Positions 1-10,129 of a stretch of 38,708 bases of DNA are shown here, one piece after another. A model generated the notes under the pieces. That model was not told where the DNA came from. It ran no database searches and saw only the letters and a program-made list of their open reading frames with translations. The DNA is taken from the NCBI GenBank assembly GCA_947631145.1, contig CANRKF010000011.1, positions 1 to 38,708 of the forward strand, given 5' to 3'. This stretch comes from an uncultured Clostridia bacterium (GTDB taxonomy: Bacteria; Bacillota; Clostridia; TANB77; CAG-508). The position numbers were made by a program, and so were the translations under genes. Numbering within the stretch: position 1 is the stretch's first letter; every line of letters starts with the position of its first letter.

Positions 1-1000
1 TCGTCTATAATAATTAACCCTAAATCACTTGCAGGTGCGAAAATGGCCGAGCGTGCACCTATTATTATTTTTGCTGTTCCATTTTTTATTTTATTCCATT
101 GGTCAAATCGTTCTCCTACTGATAATTTACTGTGAAGTACTGCAATAGTTTCTTCTCCAAAGCGGGAAATGAACCTATCTACTGTTTGCGGTGTTAAGGA
201 AATTTCAGGTACTAGCATTAAACTTGATTTTCCTTCTTTTAATACTTTTTCTATTAATTGTATGTAAACTTCAGTTTTTCCGTGAGCCGAGTTACTCCAA
301 ATAGTAAAAATTCTGAATATAAATGGTCATCTATTGCAGCACTAATTGTTTGAAATGCTTTACTTTGTTCTTGTGTTAATTCTAATTTTTCACTTTTTTC
401 TACTTTTTTATGAATAAATGGATTTCTTTCTACTTGTTTTTCTATAATTTCTACGTATCCATTTTTTTCTAAAGTATTTACTGTACTTCTTTTTACATCT
501 GCAAATAGTTCTATGTCTGAAAATAATGCTCCATCATTTTGCTCTAAAAATTTTAATAATCTAATTTGTTTATCTGATTTTATTTTTTTACTTTCGAGCG
601 CTTCTTCTATTTCTTCTACATCTTTTTTTAAATACACAAAAGAAACTGATTTTTCTTTTATTCTATTTTTTACAATTTTTGTAGTAGTTCCCGGAGGAAG
701 CATTAATTTTATACAATCTGATACATTACAAAAATATCTTTTTGCCATCCATTTTGCAAGCGCAATTGAACTTTTGCTAATATACTCTGTACCATCTACT
801 TCTGCTATTTCTTTTACTTTATAAGATGAATTTTCTTTAATATTTACAACAAAACCTTCTTCTAACACTTTACGATTACCAAATGGTACAAAAACTCTAC
901 TACCAATTTGTACTTTGGAAAGTAAATTTTCTGGTATTTTATAGTCAAATACTTTATTTAGATCTTTTGCATTACTATCTAAAATAATTTCTGCAATCAT
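1..1000 (-). CDS. priA: Primosomal protein N' PriA (partial, runs off the window start), interrupted by two +1 shifts at CGG
   Basis: ORF 254..1015 (start refined to ATG at 998-1000, RBS aggagaagg) reads MIAEIILDSNAKDLNKVFDYKIP...LLFGVT then departs from PriA. Skipping the C complementary to g289 and g282 gives [59 protein letters not shown]...IIIGARSAIFAPASDLGLIIIDE, typical PriA, to the window edge. Confidence 0.93.
282..289 (-). other. Two CGG +1 frameshift sites in the priA Walker A codons (act[C]ggc tca[C]gga)
   Basis: Minus strand gga gta act C ggc tca C gga aaa act gaa. Removing both C gives G V T G S G K T E. Confidence 0.9.
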
Positions 1001-1049
1001 ATGCCTTCTCCTCATTTTAATATTGTTATAATATCAAATTTACGTAAAA

Positions 1050-1088
1050 AAAGCAAGAAAAAAGGATATCTTTAAAAAGATACCTCTT
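1050..1088 (-). terminator. Probable intrinsic terminator after gmk
   Basis: Minus strand gaggTATCTTTttAAAGATAtccttttttcttgcttttttt: stem followed by T tracts. Confidence 0.6.
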
Positions 1089-1105
1089 TTATATTTCTTA
1101 TTATT

Positions 1106-1681
1106 CTAAAATTCTTCATCTGTTAAGTTATATTCATTTTTTATGATTTCCATAATTATATTGACTGTTTTTTCTAAATTATTATTTTTTATTACATAGT
1201 CGTACATTCCTATTTTTGACTCTTCAAAATCAAATCTGTTTAGTCTTGTTTGTATTTCTTTAATGCTTAATTTATCTATTCTTTGCTCTAAGCGTTTTTG
1301 TAATTCTTCTTTTGGTACTCTTAAAAATATAGTAACTATTTTAACATCTTTTCTTAATATTCTTATTAAGTTTTCTACTCCATTTACTTCTATATCTTTT
1401 ACAATAATTTTTCCATTAGCTATTTTATCATTTAACAATTTTTTTGAAGTTCCATAGTAATGTTCGTGGTGAACACTATATTCATACAGTTCTTCTCTTT
1501 TTATCATATTTTCAAATTCTTCTGTTGTAACAAAATTATAAGTTACTCCCGGTGTATCGTTAGCTCTTGGGCTTCTATCTGTATATGATGGAAGAGATTC
1601 TACATTTTCCATTTTCTCAATTAAGGCTTTTTTTATGGTATCTTTTCCTGCTCCAGATACGCCAGATAGTAATACTAACAT
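1106..1681 (-). CDS. gmk: Guanylate kinase
   Basis: MLVLLSGVSGAGKDTIKKAL... with P-loop and SYTDRSPRANDTPGVTYNFVT GMP-binding motif. Confidence 0.95.
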   Translation of the reverse strand: MLVLLSGVSGAGKDTIKKALIEKMENVESLPSYTDRSPRANDTPGVTYNFVTTEEFENMIKREELYEYSVHHEHYYGTSKKLLNDKIANGKIIVKDIEVNGVENLIRILRKDVKIVTIFLRVPKEELQKRLEQRIDKLSIKEIQTRLNRFDFEESKIGMYDYVIKNNNLEKTVNIIMEIIKNEYNLTDEEF

Positions 1682-1863
1682 ATAGTCACCTTGCCTTCTG
1701 CTATTTCATCTGCTGCTAAAGAAACTACAGATGGTTCTTCTTTTTTTGTAAGTGGTAGACTTCCTCTAGCTAATTGTCTAGCTCTTTTTGAAGTAGCCGT
1801 TACTAATTGGAAACGGTTATCTACCTTTTCTAATAATTCTAATACTGTTGGTTTTACTAACAT
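1675..1863 (-). CDS. rpoZ: DNA-directed RNA polymerase subunit omega
   Basis: 62 aa, DNRFQLVTATSKRARQLARG motif; between remA and gmk. Confidence 0.9.
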   Translation of the reverse strand: MLVKPTVLELLEKVDNRFQLVTATSKRARQLARGSLPLTKKEEPSVVSLAADEIAEGKVTIC

Positions 1864-1892
1864 ATTTTTTCCTTCTTTCTATTTTATTCTTC

Positions 1893-2159
1893 TTAATTTT
1901 CCTCTAATTCTTCTTTTTTATTTACATCTAGTTCAAATCTTCCTGCTACAGTTTCTGGTTGAACAGCTGATAGCACTATATGATCTGAATCCATAATTAT
2001 TACTGCTCTTGTTCTTCTGCCACATGTAGCATCTATTGCTCTGCCTTGCTCTTTTGCTTCTTGTACAAGCCTTTTAATTGGTGCTGATTCAGGGCTTATA
2101 ATAGCTATAATTCTATTTGCTGAAACACTATTTCCAAACCCAATATTAACTAATTGCAT
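1893..2159 (-). CDS. remA: RemA/DUF370 family regulator
   Basis: [75 protein letters not shown]. Confidence 0.92.
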   Translation of the reverse strand: MQLVNIGFGNSVSANRIIAIISPESAPIKRLVQEAKEQGRAIDATCGRRTRAVIIMDSDHIVLSAVQPETVAGRFELDVNKKEELEEN

Positions 2160-2179
2160 AAAAAACCTCCTTGATAGTA

Positions 2180-3055
2180 TTATTCAATATTTTGTATTTG
2201 TTCTCTTACATCTTCTAGTTCTGCTTTTAGTTCTATTACCAAATTTGTAATTTCTAATTTTCCAGCTTTAGATCCAATAGTGTTTGTTTCTCTGTTCATT
2301 TCTTGTACTAGAAAATCAATTTTTTTACCACATGCTTCTTTTGATAACATTAATTTTTCAAATTGCGAAATATGGCTTTTTAATCTTGTTATTTCTTCTT
2401 CTATAGAACATTTATCAGAATAAATAACTATTTCTTGTGCTAATCTTGTTTGGTCTACTACTTCTACTTTTAAAATTTCTTTTATTCTTTCCTCTAATTT
2501 TACTACATATTCATCTACAAGTCCAGTAGAAAGCTTAGAAATTTCATCGACATTTTTTGCAATATTTTGTAATCTTTTTTCTAAATCTTGCTTTATTTTT
2601 TCCCCTTCTAGTTCTCTCATTTCTACAAAATTATTTAAAGCTTTTTCTAAACATTCTGAAAGTTCTGTCCATATTAATTCTGAAGCATCATCTTCTATTT
2701 CAACATTTAAAACATCTGGCATTTTAGATATTTCAGTGGCTCGAAGTCCACTAGATATATTATTTTCTTCTGCTAATGCTGATAATTCTTCTATATATTT
2801 TTTGGCAAGCTCTTTATTTATAATAATATTTTTTCCTTCTAATCCATAATTAGCATAATTAACATATACTTCTATTTTTCCCCTAGATATTTTGTTTAAA
2901 ATAGCTTTTCTTATTTTATCTTCTAAATATAGAAGATTTCTAGGAGCTTTAATTGTAATATCTGCATATTTATGATTCACTGAACGAATTTCTATTAAGT
3001 ATTCTCTAGATTCTCTTTCAAGCTTAGCTCTTCCAAAGCCTGTCATACTGTTCAT
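2180..3055 (-). CDS. yicC: YicC family endoribonuclease
   Basis: [13 protein letters not shown]... and C-terminal [22 protein letters not shown]. Confidence 0.93.
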   Translation of the reverse strand: MNSMTGFGRAKLERESREYLIEIRSVNHKYADITIKAPRNLLYLEDKIRKAILNKISRGKIEVYVNYANYGLEGKNIIINKELAKKYIEELSALAEENNISSGLRATEISKMPDVLNVEIEDDASELIWTELSECLEKALNNFVEMRELEGEKIKQDLEKRLQNIAKNVDEISKLSTGLVDEYVVKLEERIKEILKVEVVDQTRLAQEIVIYSDKCSIEEEITRLKSHISQFEKLMLSKEACGKKIDFLVQEMNRETNTIGSKAGKLEITNLVIELKAELEDVREQIQNIE

Positions 3056-3093
3056 TAGTTATTTCCCCTTGTATATAATTTTATAAAAAGTTT

Positions 3094-4395
3094 TTATTTT
3101 TTTATAATTTCTTTTATGCCACTTGCTGAATATTGTTTCTTTACTTTACAATATATAATAATTGTTTTTGCAATATAGTAAATGCTAAATATATATGTTA
3201 TAAGTACCGTTATAGGAATAAATTTTTCTTGCCACATTAAATTAATATAAAGAAGTGCCATTGTAGTAAATGCTAATATTAAAATTTCAATTCCATGAAT
3301 AGCATATTTTCCACTTTCCTTTTTATAGGCAATTTCAAATACTATAATTGCAATAATAAGCATAACCATACTAAATACTTTTATATCTGTTAAAAATACA
3401 CTGTTGTTTATATTAATAAATCCTAGTACAATGAAATTGAAATATACAACTACCATAACAGCCAATCCTAAATTTTGAAATATTTTTTTAAATAAAGATT
3501 GTTCTGCTTCTTTTGGTATTTTGTTATTTGCTTTCAATTCCTTTTTAACAACTTGTTTAATTTCTTCTATTTGTTTTTTAGTAAGTGCTTTTTCTTTTTT
3601 AGTAGTATTTTCTTCAAGCTCTTCACTTTCTTCTTCATTGTTTTCTATTTCTTCTTGTTTACTAATAGCTTGTTTTTTAGAAGTTTTACTTTTACTTAGC
3701 TCACTATTAATTTCTTGTTCTTTTGAATTTTCTTCTTTTTTACTTTTATTTTCTTTTTTGTTTGTTGTAACATCTTTTATATTGTTTTTTTCTTCACTAA
3801 CTCCAATGTTTGATATATTACTTTCTTCTTTATTAACGTCTATATTTTGTATACTACTCTTTTCTTCATTAACGTCTATTAATGTATTATTTTTCTCTTC
3901 ACTAATTTCTATATTTGGTATATTATTTTTTTCCTCACTACCTTCTATTGTTTTTTCATTTATAACTTCATCTATAACTTGTTTATTTTCTACCTCTTTT
4001 GCCTTTTTCCCACTATTTGTTTTCTTACTTTCAGGCTTTTCAGTCACTTTTTTTGAGGTACCTCCTTTACCAGTTACTTTCTTTTTTTCTTTTGTTTCCT
4101 TTGTTTCTTTTGGCTTTGAGTCTGCTGATGCTTTTTTCTTAGTTGCTTTTTCTTCCTTTTCTTCCTTTTCTGTTGCAGATTTTTTACCCACATTTTCTTT
4201 TTCTGTAGTTTTTTTGGCTATAGTTTCTTTTTTATTAGTATTTTCTTTCTTTTGGTTAGATGCTTTTGTTGTTTTAGCAGCTATAGATGAACTTCTTTTT
4301 TGAACAACTTTTTTTGTATTACCAGTTGCAATTTTCTTAGCTTTCTTTTCTTCTTTAATTTCTTCGTTTTCTACTACTTGTTTTTTTGTAGCCAT
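3094..4395 (-). CDS. Lys/Glu-rich low-complexity protein with C-terminal multi-TM domain
   Basis: Long charged K/E/T region with repeated EEKNNI-like units, then several hydrophobic segments. Start refined to MATKKQ after RBS gagg. Confidence 0.7.
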   Translation of the reverse strand: MATKKQVVENEEIKEEKKAKKIATGNTKKVVQKRSSSIAAKTTKASNQKKENTNKKETIAKKTTEKENVGKKSATEKEEKEEKATKKKASADSKPKETKETKEKKKVTGKGGTSKKVTEKPESKKTNSGKKAKEVENKQVIDEVINEKTIEGSEEKNNIPNIEISEEKNNTLIDVNEEKSSIQNIDVNKEESNISNIGVSEEKNNIKDVTTNKKENKSKKEENSKEQEINSELSKSKTSKKQAISKQEEIENNEEESEELEENTTKKEKALTKKQIEEIKQVVKKELKANNKIPKEAEQSLFKKIFQNLGLAVMVVVYFNFIVLGFININNSVFLTDIKVFSMVMLIIAIIVFEIAYKKESGKYAIHGIEILILAFTTMALLYINLMWQEKFIPITVLITYIFSIYYIAKTIIIYCKVKKQYSASGIKEIIKK

Positions 4396-4405
4396 TTTTT
4401 CCTCC

Positions 4406-5143
4406 TTATTCATATTCATATATTATATTACTTATTATCATAATTGAAGCTGTTTCTGTTCTTAAAATTCTTTTACCTAATGATACTGCTTTTGCACCTG
4501 ATTCTACTAATATATTAACTTCATTTATATCTAATCCACCTTCTGGACCAATAATTACTCCTATTTTCAAATTTTCTATATTTATATTTTTTAGCTCTGC
4601 TTTTAAAGTATTATTCTTTTCATTTTCATAAGCTAAAATTAAAACATCAAATTCATTTACTTTTTTAGATAGTTCTTCCACTGTAATTGGTTTTTCTACA
4701 GTTGGAATAATATTTCTTCCACTTTGCTTTGCAGCTGCCTCTGCAATTTTTTGCCAACGCTGTATTTTTTTATTTATATCTTTTGGTTCTAGTTTTGCTA
4801 CACACCTTTTCATTATAACAGGGGTAAATTTTTTTACTCCTAGCTCTGTATTTTTTTGTATTATATATTCCATTTTATCTGCTTTTGGCAGTCCTTGAAA
4901 TATTGTTATTTGCACTTTTGATTCACTAGAGTTTTCTATTTGTTCTATTATATTACACAATACTTCTTGTTTAGTAAGTTCTTCAATTTCTGCTAAATAA
5001 TCTGTTCCATTATCTACATTACAAATATTTAACTTTTCACCTTTTTTTGCTCTTAAAACTTGCGTAATATGTTTTACATCTTCACCAAGAATTTGTATTT
5101 TATTGTTACTAATTTGATTTGTTTTTACAAAAAATTTTGGCAT
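4406..5143 (-). CDS. rsmE: 16S rRNA m3U1498 methyltransferase RsmE
   Basis: MPKFFVKTNQI...HITQVLRAKKGE...IGPEGGLDINEVN...LGKRILRTETASI. Confidence 0.93.
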   Translation of the reverse strand: MPKFFVKTNQISNNKIQILGEDVKHITQVLRAKKGEKLNICNVDNGTDYLAEIEELTKQEVLCNIIEQIENSSESKVQITIFQGLPKADKMEYIIQKNTELGVKKFTPVIMKRCVAKLEPKDINKKIQRWQKIAEAAAKQSGRNIIPTVEKPITVEELSKKVNEFDVLILAYENEKNNTLKAELKNINIENLKIGVIIGPEGGLDINEVNILVESGAKAVSLGKRILRTETASIMIISNIIYEYE

Positions 5144-5329
5144 AACTTCTCCTAGTTATTTTTAATTGTTAACATTTTAATTATACCATATTTTTTATAT
5201 TTTGCAAGAGTTTGGCTATTTTTCATATAACCGCCTTAGTTTAATCGTACAAATTGCATTTACTTTACAGAATTGTATTTAACTTTTCACTTGACGACCG
5301 CCTTGGCTTTTTCATGTAGGCTAATTTTT

Positions 5330-5980
5330 TTACAGTTCTTCTATTATTTCTTCTATATTGGTAACTAATTTTGCTCCCTGCTTTATTAATTCATTAGTTC
5401 CATAAGAATTATTACTTGTAATATTTCCTGGTATTATAAATACATTTTTTCCTTGTTCTAAAGCATAATCTACCGTAATTAAAGTACCGCTTCTTTGTTT
5501 TGCTTCAACTACTAAAACGCCATCAGATAATCCACTTATAATTCTGTTTCTTATAGGAAAATTTGTAGGTATTGGTTTTGTATTTTTTTCATACTCTGAT
5601 ATAATTGCCCCGCCTTTTTCTATAATATCTACACAATATTTTTTATGTTCTGCAGGATATATGTGGTTAAATCCGCTTCCTAATACTGCAATTGTTTTAC
5701 CTTTTGCTTTTATTGCTCCTAAATGACTATATATATCAATTCCTCTTGCTAGGCCACTTATTACTACAATTCCTTTTTGGGCAAGTTCATAGGCAAACTT
5801 AAAAGCCACCCTTTTTCCATATTGACTTGCATTTCTACATCCAATAATTGCTATTGATGGCTTATTTAGTATTTTTTCATCTCCTACTACATATAACTTG
5901 GCTGGTGGAGCATAAATTTTATTTAGTTTTTCAGGATATTCTTCTTGATTTTGATAAATTGTTTTCATATAAAAATTCAT
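5330..5980 (-). CDS. dprA: DNA-processing protein DprA-like, short form
   Basis: IAIIGCRNASQYGKRVA...ISGLARGIDIYSHLGAIKAKGKTIAVLGSGFNHIYPAEH...FPIRNRIISGLSDGVLVVEAKQRSGTLITVDYALEQGKNVFIIPG. Confidence 0.9.
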   Translation of the reverse strand: MNFYMKTIYQNQEEYPEKLNKIYAPPAKLYVVGDEKILNKPSIAIIGCRNASQYGKRVAFKFAYELAQKGIVVISGLARGIDIYSHLGAIKAKGKTIAVLGSGFNHIYPAEHKKYCVDIIEKGGAIISEYEKNTKPIPTNFPIRNRIISGLSDGVLVVEAKQRSGTLITVDYALEQGKNVFIIPGNITSNNSYGTNELIKQGAKLVTNIEEIIEEL

Positions 5981-6286
5981 TCCTTTCTCACTTACTTAAA
6001 CACATAAAAATGAAAGATTGCTTTCTTTCAAATTAAAAGTCCTTCCTTTCATTTTTAAGAAGTATACATAATTTAGAAATAATATTTCTTCCTACTTCTA
6101 ATTTTTTAATATGAAAATTCCCCAATTTATCTTTTTAAAATTCATTTTTATTAATTTAATTATTTAACTTTTCTATTTTCTTACTATAGCATTCTTTAAT
6201 TAATCTAGCGTCATTTAATTAATATAGCATTTACATTTTACTTGAACATTTTTATTTAAATTTTCTATTTTTTATTATTTTTAATT

Positions 6287-7135
6287 TTAGGCTATTGTCA
6301 ATTTTGCTGCTTTTACTACATTTTTCATAAGCTGTGCTACTGTCATAGGTCCAACTCCACCAGGTACTGGTGTTATGTATGATGCTATTTTTTCTACATT
6401 TTCAAAATCCACATCTCCTATTAATTTTCCTTCAGCAGTTCTATTAATTCCTACATCTATAACAACTGCCCCATTTTTTACCATACTTGCTGTTACAAAT
6501 TTTGGTTTTCCTAAAGCGGCTACTAATATATCTGCTTCTTTTGCTATTTGTTCAATATTTTGTGTTTTAGAATGACAAATAGTTACTGTTGCATTTGCAT
6601 TTAATAAAAGCTGAGCTAATGGTTTTCCTACAATAGTGCTTCTTCCAATTACTACTGCTTTTTTCCCTTGTATTTCAATATTATATTCTTTTAGCATTTC
6701 CATTACACCGGCTGGAGTGCAAGAAACAAAGCCTTCTTCACCTAGTGCTAATTTTCCAACATTTATTGGATGAAAACCGTCAACATCTTTTTTATAATCT
6801 ATTGAATTAAATGCTTTTCTAATATCTAGGTGCTTTGGAATTGGACTTTGAAGTAAAATTCCATGAATATCTTTTCTATTATTTAATTTTTCAATTAAAG
6901 CTAACAGTTCTTCCATAGTAGTTTCTTCTGAAAGTAAAAATTCTTCAAAAGCTATTCCTATTTCTTCGCATGCTTTACTTTTGTTTCGTACATATACTTC
7001 TGATGCTTTATCAGTTCCAACCATTATTACAGAAAGTTTAGGCTCTATACCTTTAGCTTTTAATTCTTTTACTTCTTCTTTTACTTCTAGTCTTATTTTT
7101 TGTGCTAACTCTTTTCCATTAATTATTTCCGCCAT
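6287..7135 (-). CDS. folD: Bifunctional methylenetetrahydrofolate dehydrogenase/cyclohydrolase FolD
   Basis: MAEIINGKELAQKIR...GILLQSPIPKHLD...KDVDGFHPINVGKL...VVIGRSTIVGKP...TPVPGGVGPMTVAQLM. Confidence 0.96.
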   Translation of the reverse strand: MAEIINGKELAQKIRLEVKEEVKELKAKGIEPKLSVIMVGTDKASEVYVRNKSKACEEIGIAFEEFLLSEETTMEELLALIEKLNNRKDIHGILLQSPIPKHLDIRKAFNSIDYKKDVDGFHPINVGKLALGEEGFVSCTPAGVMEMLKEYNIEIQGKKAVVIGRSTIVGKPLAQLLLNANATVTICHSKTQNIEQIAKEADILVAALGKPKFVTASMVKNGAVVIDVGINRTAEGKLIGDVDFENVEKIASYITPVPGGVGPMTVAQLMKNVVKAAKLTIA

Positions 7136-7323
7136 TATTTGCTCCTTTTATCATTTAATAGTTTGTATTTTAGTTTCAACATTTTAAATATATTAATATT
7201 ACTGCTAAGCTACTTGTTCTTAAAATTATTGCTACGCAAACTGCTACATGCTAATTGCTCTGGCAGATTAAGGAAGTTTGACCTTACCTTATATGAAAAT
7301 TGCATTAAAATTTATTATATACC

Positions 7324-7890
7324 TTAATCTTCTGTAACAATATTTGCTCTGTAAACATAACCTAAACTATCATATTTAAATGAAATTTGATAGTATTTTG
7401 ATAAAGATATTTTTGTTCTTAGTTGACTAATATCATGTTCTACATTTCCATCTAATATACAAGTTACTATATGTTCAGAATTTGTTATGTTATTACCATA
7501 TATTGCAGATATTAATTGTCTTGTATTTGCTCCAGTTTGTCTACCTGTATAAACCAAAAATTTAGAATTAAAAGCTTCTTCTAATTGAGTATCTATTGAA
7601 TTCTTTATTGTATCTTCTTGAATTTCAGATGATATTGTATAATTCATATATGCACCCACACTAATTAATACAATAATGCTTTCTATTAATAATGTTACTA
7701 CCATACTAGCACATATAACAATACCTGCAATTCCTATTCCCTTTTTGTCTCCTGTTTTTCCTTTTTTTACTACATCTACAATTCCTAAAATTAATCCTAC
7801 AACTACTAAAATAAATCCAACTGGTGCAATAATAACTGTAAAAGCTGTAATAATTCCTATAATTCCTAATATTAATGATGCTATACTCAT
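7324..7890 (-). CDS. DUF4190-like membrane protein
   Basis: MSIASLILGIIGIITAF...ILVVVGLILGIVDVVKKGKTGDKKGIGIAGIVIC: small hydrophobic repeat typical of DUF4190. Confidence 0.7.
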   Translation of the reverse strand: MSIASLILGIIGIITAFTVIIAPVGFILVVVGLILGIVDVVKKGKTGDKKGIGIAGIVICASMVVTLLIESIIVLISVGAYMNYTISSEIQEDTIKNSIDTQLEEAFNSKFLVYTGRQTGANTRQLISAIYGNNITNSEHIVTCILDGNVEHDISQLRTKISLSKYYQISFKYDSLGYVYRANIVTED

Positions 7891-7926
7891 TTTTTTATCC
7901 TCCTATATTATAATTAATTTTTGTAA

Positions 7927-8247
7927 TTATATATTAGCACAAACTATATCATCCGACGAATTTAAAATGTAACAGCCTTCAACTATTAAAATGCCACTTA
8001 TAGTTAATAAAATTATAGTCATAACTGCACATACAATAATTCCCGCAACTTCTATACCCTTTTTACTTTTGCTTTTCTCTTTGAAAACTTTTATTCCTAA
8101 AATTAGCCCAATAATAACTGTTGCAAGACCTGATAAAGAAATAATAATACTAACTATTCCTACTTCATTTATAATTAAAATTGCACAAGCTAAAGCAATT
8201 CCTATAATTCCTAATAGTAATGATATAATTCCCATAATTAATTTCAT
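7927..8247 (-). CDS. Second DUF4190-like membrane protein (adjacent paralogue)
   Basis: MKLIMGIISLLLGIIGIALACAIL...KSKKGIEVAGIIVC, similar layout to the neighbouring ORF. Confidence 0.65.
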   Translation of the reverse strand: MKLIMGIISLLLGIIGIALACAILIINEVGIVSIIISLSGLATVIIGLILGIKVFKEKSKSKKGIEVAGIIVCAVMTIILLTISGILIVEGCYILNSSDDIVCANI

Positions 8248-8438
8248 TCCTTTCTAAGGCACAAATCTAACTTGATTGTTCTATATTGCATAAAGCGATT
8301 TGTACATATTTTTTATTATTATATATTAACACAATTTTTTTGTAAATAATTTTTAAATTTTTGTCATAACTTTTTGAATAGCAAATATACATTAAATAAA
8401 GTTTAGTACAAACATTTCTTATAGGGGGTTATAAATTC

Positions 8439-9921
8439 ATGGAAGAGAATTTAAAATTATATCAAGATATAGCTGAACGTACAGATGGGGACATTTATGT
8501 AGGTGTTGTTGGTCCTGTTCGTACACGGCAAGTCTACTTTTATTAAAAATTTTATGGATTTGCTTGTTATTCCAAACATTGATAATGAATATAAAAAAGA
8601 AAGAGCAAGAGATGAACTTCCACAAAGTGCTGGTGGAAGAACTATTATGACCACAGAGCCTAAGTTTATACCAAACGAAGCTGTTCAAATAACAATAGGA
8701 GATAATTTAAAATTTAAAACAAGACTTGTTGATTGTGTTGGCTATTTGGTAAATAATGCAATTGGTTATTTAGAAGATGACATGCCTAGAATGGTAAAAA
8801 CTCCATGGTATGAAGAGGAAATTCCTTTTGAAGATGCTGCTGAAATAGGAACTCGTAAAGTAATTGCAGAACATTCTACAATAGGTATTTTAGTTACAAC
8901 AGATGGAAGTATTACAGACATTCCAAGAGAAGATTATATTGATGCAGAAGAAAGAGTTGTAAATGAGCTAAAGGAATTAAATAAACCTTTTGTTATTGTA
9001 TTAAATAGTAATGATCCATTTTCTGATTATACTAAAAATTTGGCTCAAAAATTAGAAGATAAATATGGAGTTTACGTTATTCCTACAGATTGTTCTCGCT
9101 TAGATTTAGAAGATATTAATGATATTTTTGGAAAAATTTTATATGAGTTTCCTATTGAAACTATTAATTTAGATTTTCCTAGATGGATTGATGGTTTACC
9201 AGATGAACATTGGTTAAAAAAAGAATTATATGAGGAAATTCAAAATGCTTTTACCAATATACATATTTTAAAAGAAGTTAGCAGTGGTGTTAATATGCTT
9301 CAAAATACAAAAGTTATTACTAGTAGTTCATTAGAAGAAATACATTTAGGAGATGGTAGTGTTCAGGTTAAAATTCAGCTTATAGAAGAATTATTTTATC
9401 AAGTTTTAACTGAAATTTCTGGAGTTCAAATTGATAATGAAAGTACCTTATTTAGCACTATGACTAATTTTGCAAAAGTAAAAAAACAATATGATAAAGT
9501 TTCTTATGCTTTAGAAGAAGTAAAAGCTAAAGGTTATGGTATTGTTACACCATCTATTGATGAACTTATTTTAGAGGAACCTGAAATGGTAAAACAGGGT
9601 TCTAGATTTGGTGTAAAGTTAAAAGCTAAAGCTCCAAGTATACACATGATAAGAGCAGATATTGAAACCGAAGTTTCTCCTATTGTTGGAAGTGAAAAAC
9701 AATCTGAAGATTTAGTAAACTACTTGCTTTCTGAATTTGAATCAGATCCTAAAAAAATATGGGAATCTAATATTTTTGGAAAAAATTTACATGAGCTAGT
9801 AAATGAAGGCTTGCAAAATAAACTTTCTAGAATGCCTGAAGAAGCACAAGGAAAATTACAAGAAACCCTAGAAAGAATTGTAAATGAAGGCAGTGGTGGT
9901 TTAATTTGTATTATTCTTTAA
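8439..9921 (+). CDS. spoIVA: Stage IV sporulation protein A (spore coat ATPase), interrupted by one +1 shift at CGG
   Basis: RBS aggggg then ATG at 8439: MEENLKLYQDIAERTDGDIYVGVVGPVRT [C8526] GKSTFIKNFMDLLVIPNID...DELPQSAGGRTIMTTEPKFIPNEA...ETLERIVNEGSGGLICIIL. With C8526 skipped the product is 493 aa, close to B. subtilis SpoIVA. Confidence 0.95.
8526..8526 (+). other. CGG +1 frameshift site in spoIVA Walker A (cgt aca [C] ggc aag tct)
   Basis: Frame 0 ends within six codons (cgg caa gtc tac ttt tat taa). Skipping C gives R T G K S T F. Confidence 0.92.
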
Positions 9922-10028
9922 AGACTTTTATTTTATAGGATTATACTGAAAAATATAGGAAAGTAATTATATTAAAGGATATTGAAAAGTTTGTGTGGTA
10001 TATAGAATACTTTGTGGAGGATATTGAG

Positions 10029-10102
10029 AATATCGGAAAGTTTGTGTAAAATTTTCACAATTTATTCTATATGCTGTAATATTTTTCAGGCTTTCCGGTA
10101 TT
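10029..10102. repeat. Spaced inverted repeat AATATCGGAAAG / CTTTCCGGTATT
   Basis: 11 of 12 positions complementary, arms ~50 nt apart, between spoIVA and the Rpn-like gene. Confidence 0.5.
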
Positions 10103-10129
10103 TAAATTTATTATGTGTAATATTTAGAA

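Noticed and set aside
3521-4303. 260-aa + strand ORF rich in S/F/L
   Set aside because: Mirror of the Lys/Glu-rich gene on the other strand; low-complexity artefact.
5215-5325. AAGGCGGT motifs between rsmE and dprA, also seen near 37855
   Set aside because: Only short similarity (about 10 nt); too weak to call a repeat family.
8437-8688. Antisense ORFs over spoIVA (8437-8688, 8457-8654)
   Set aside because: Overlap the conserved spoIVA 5' end on the opposite strand; composition-driven.
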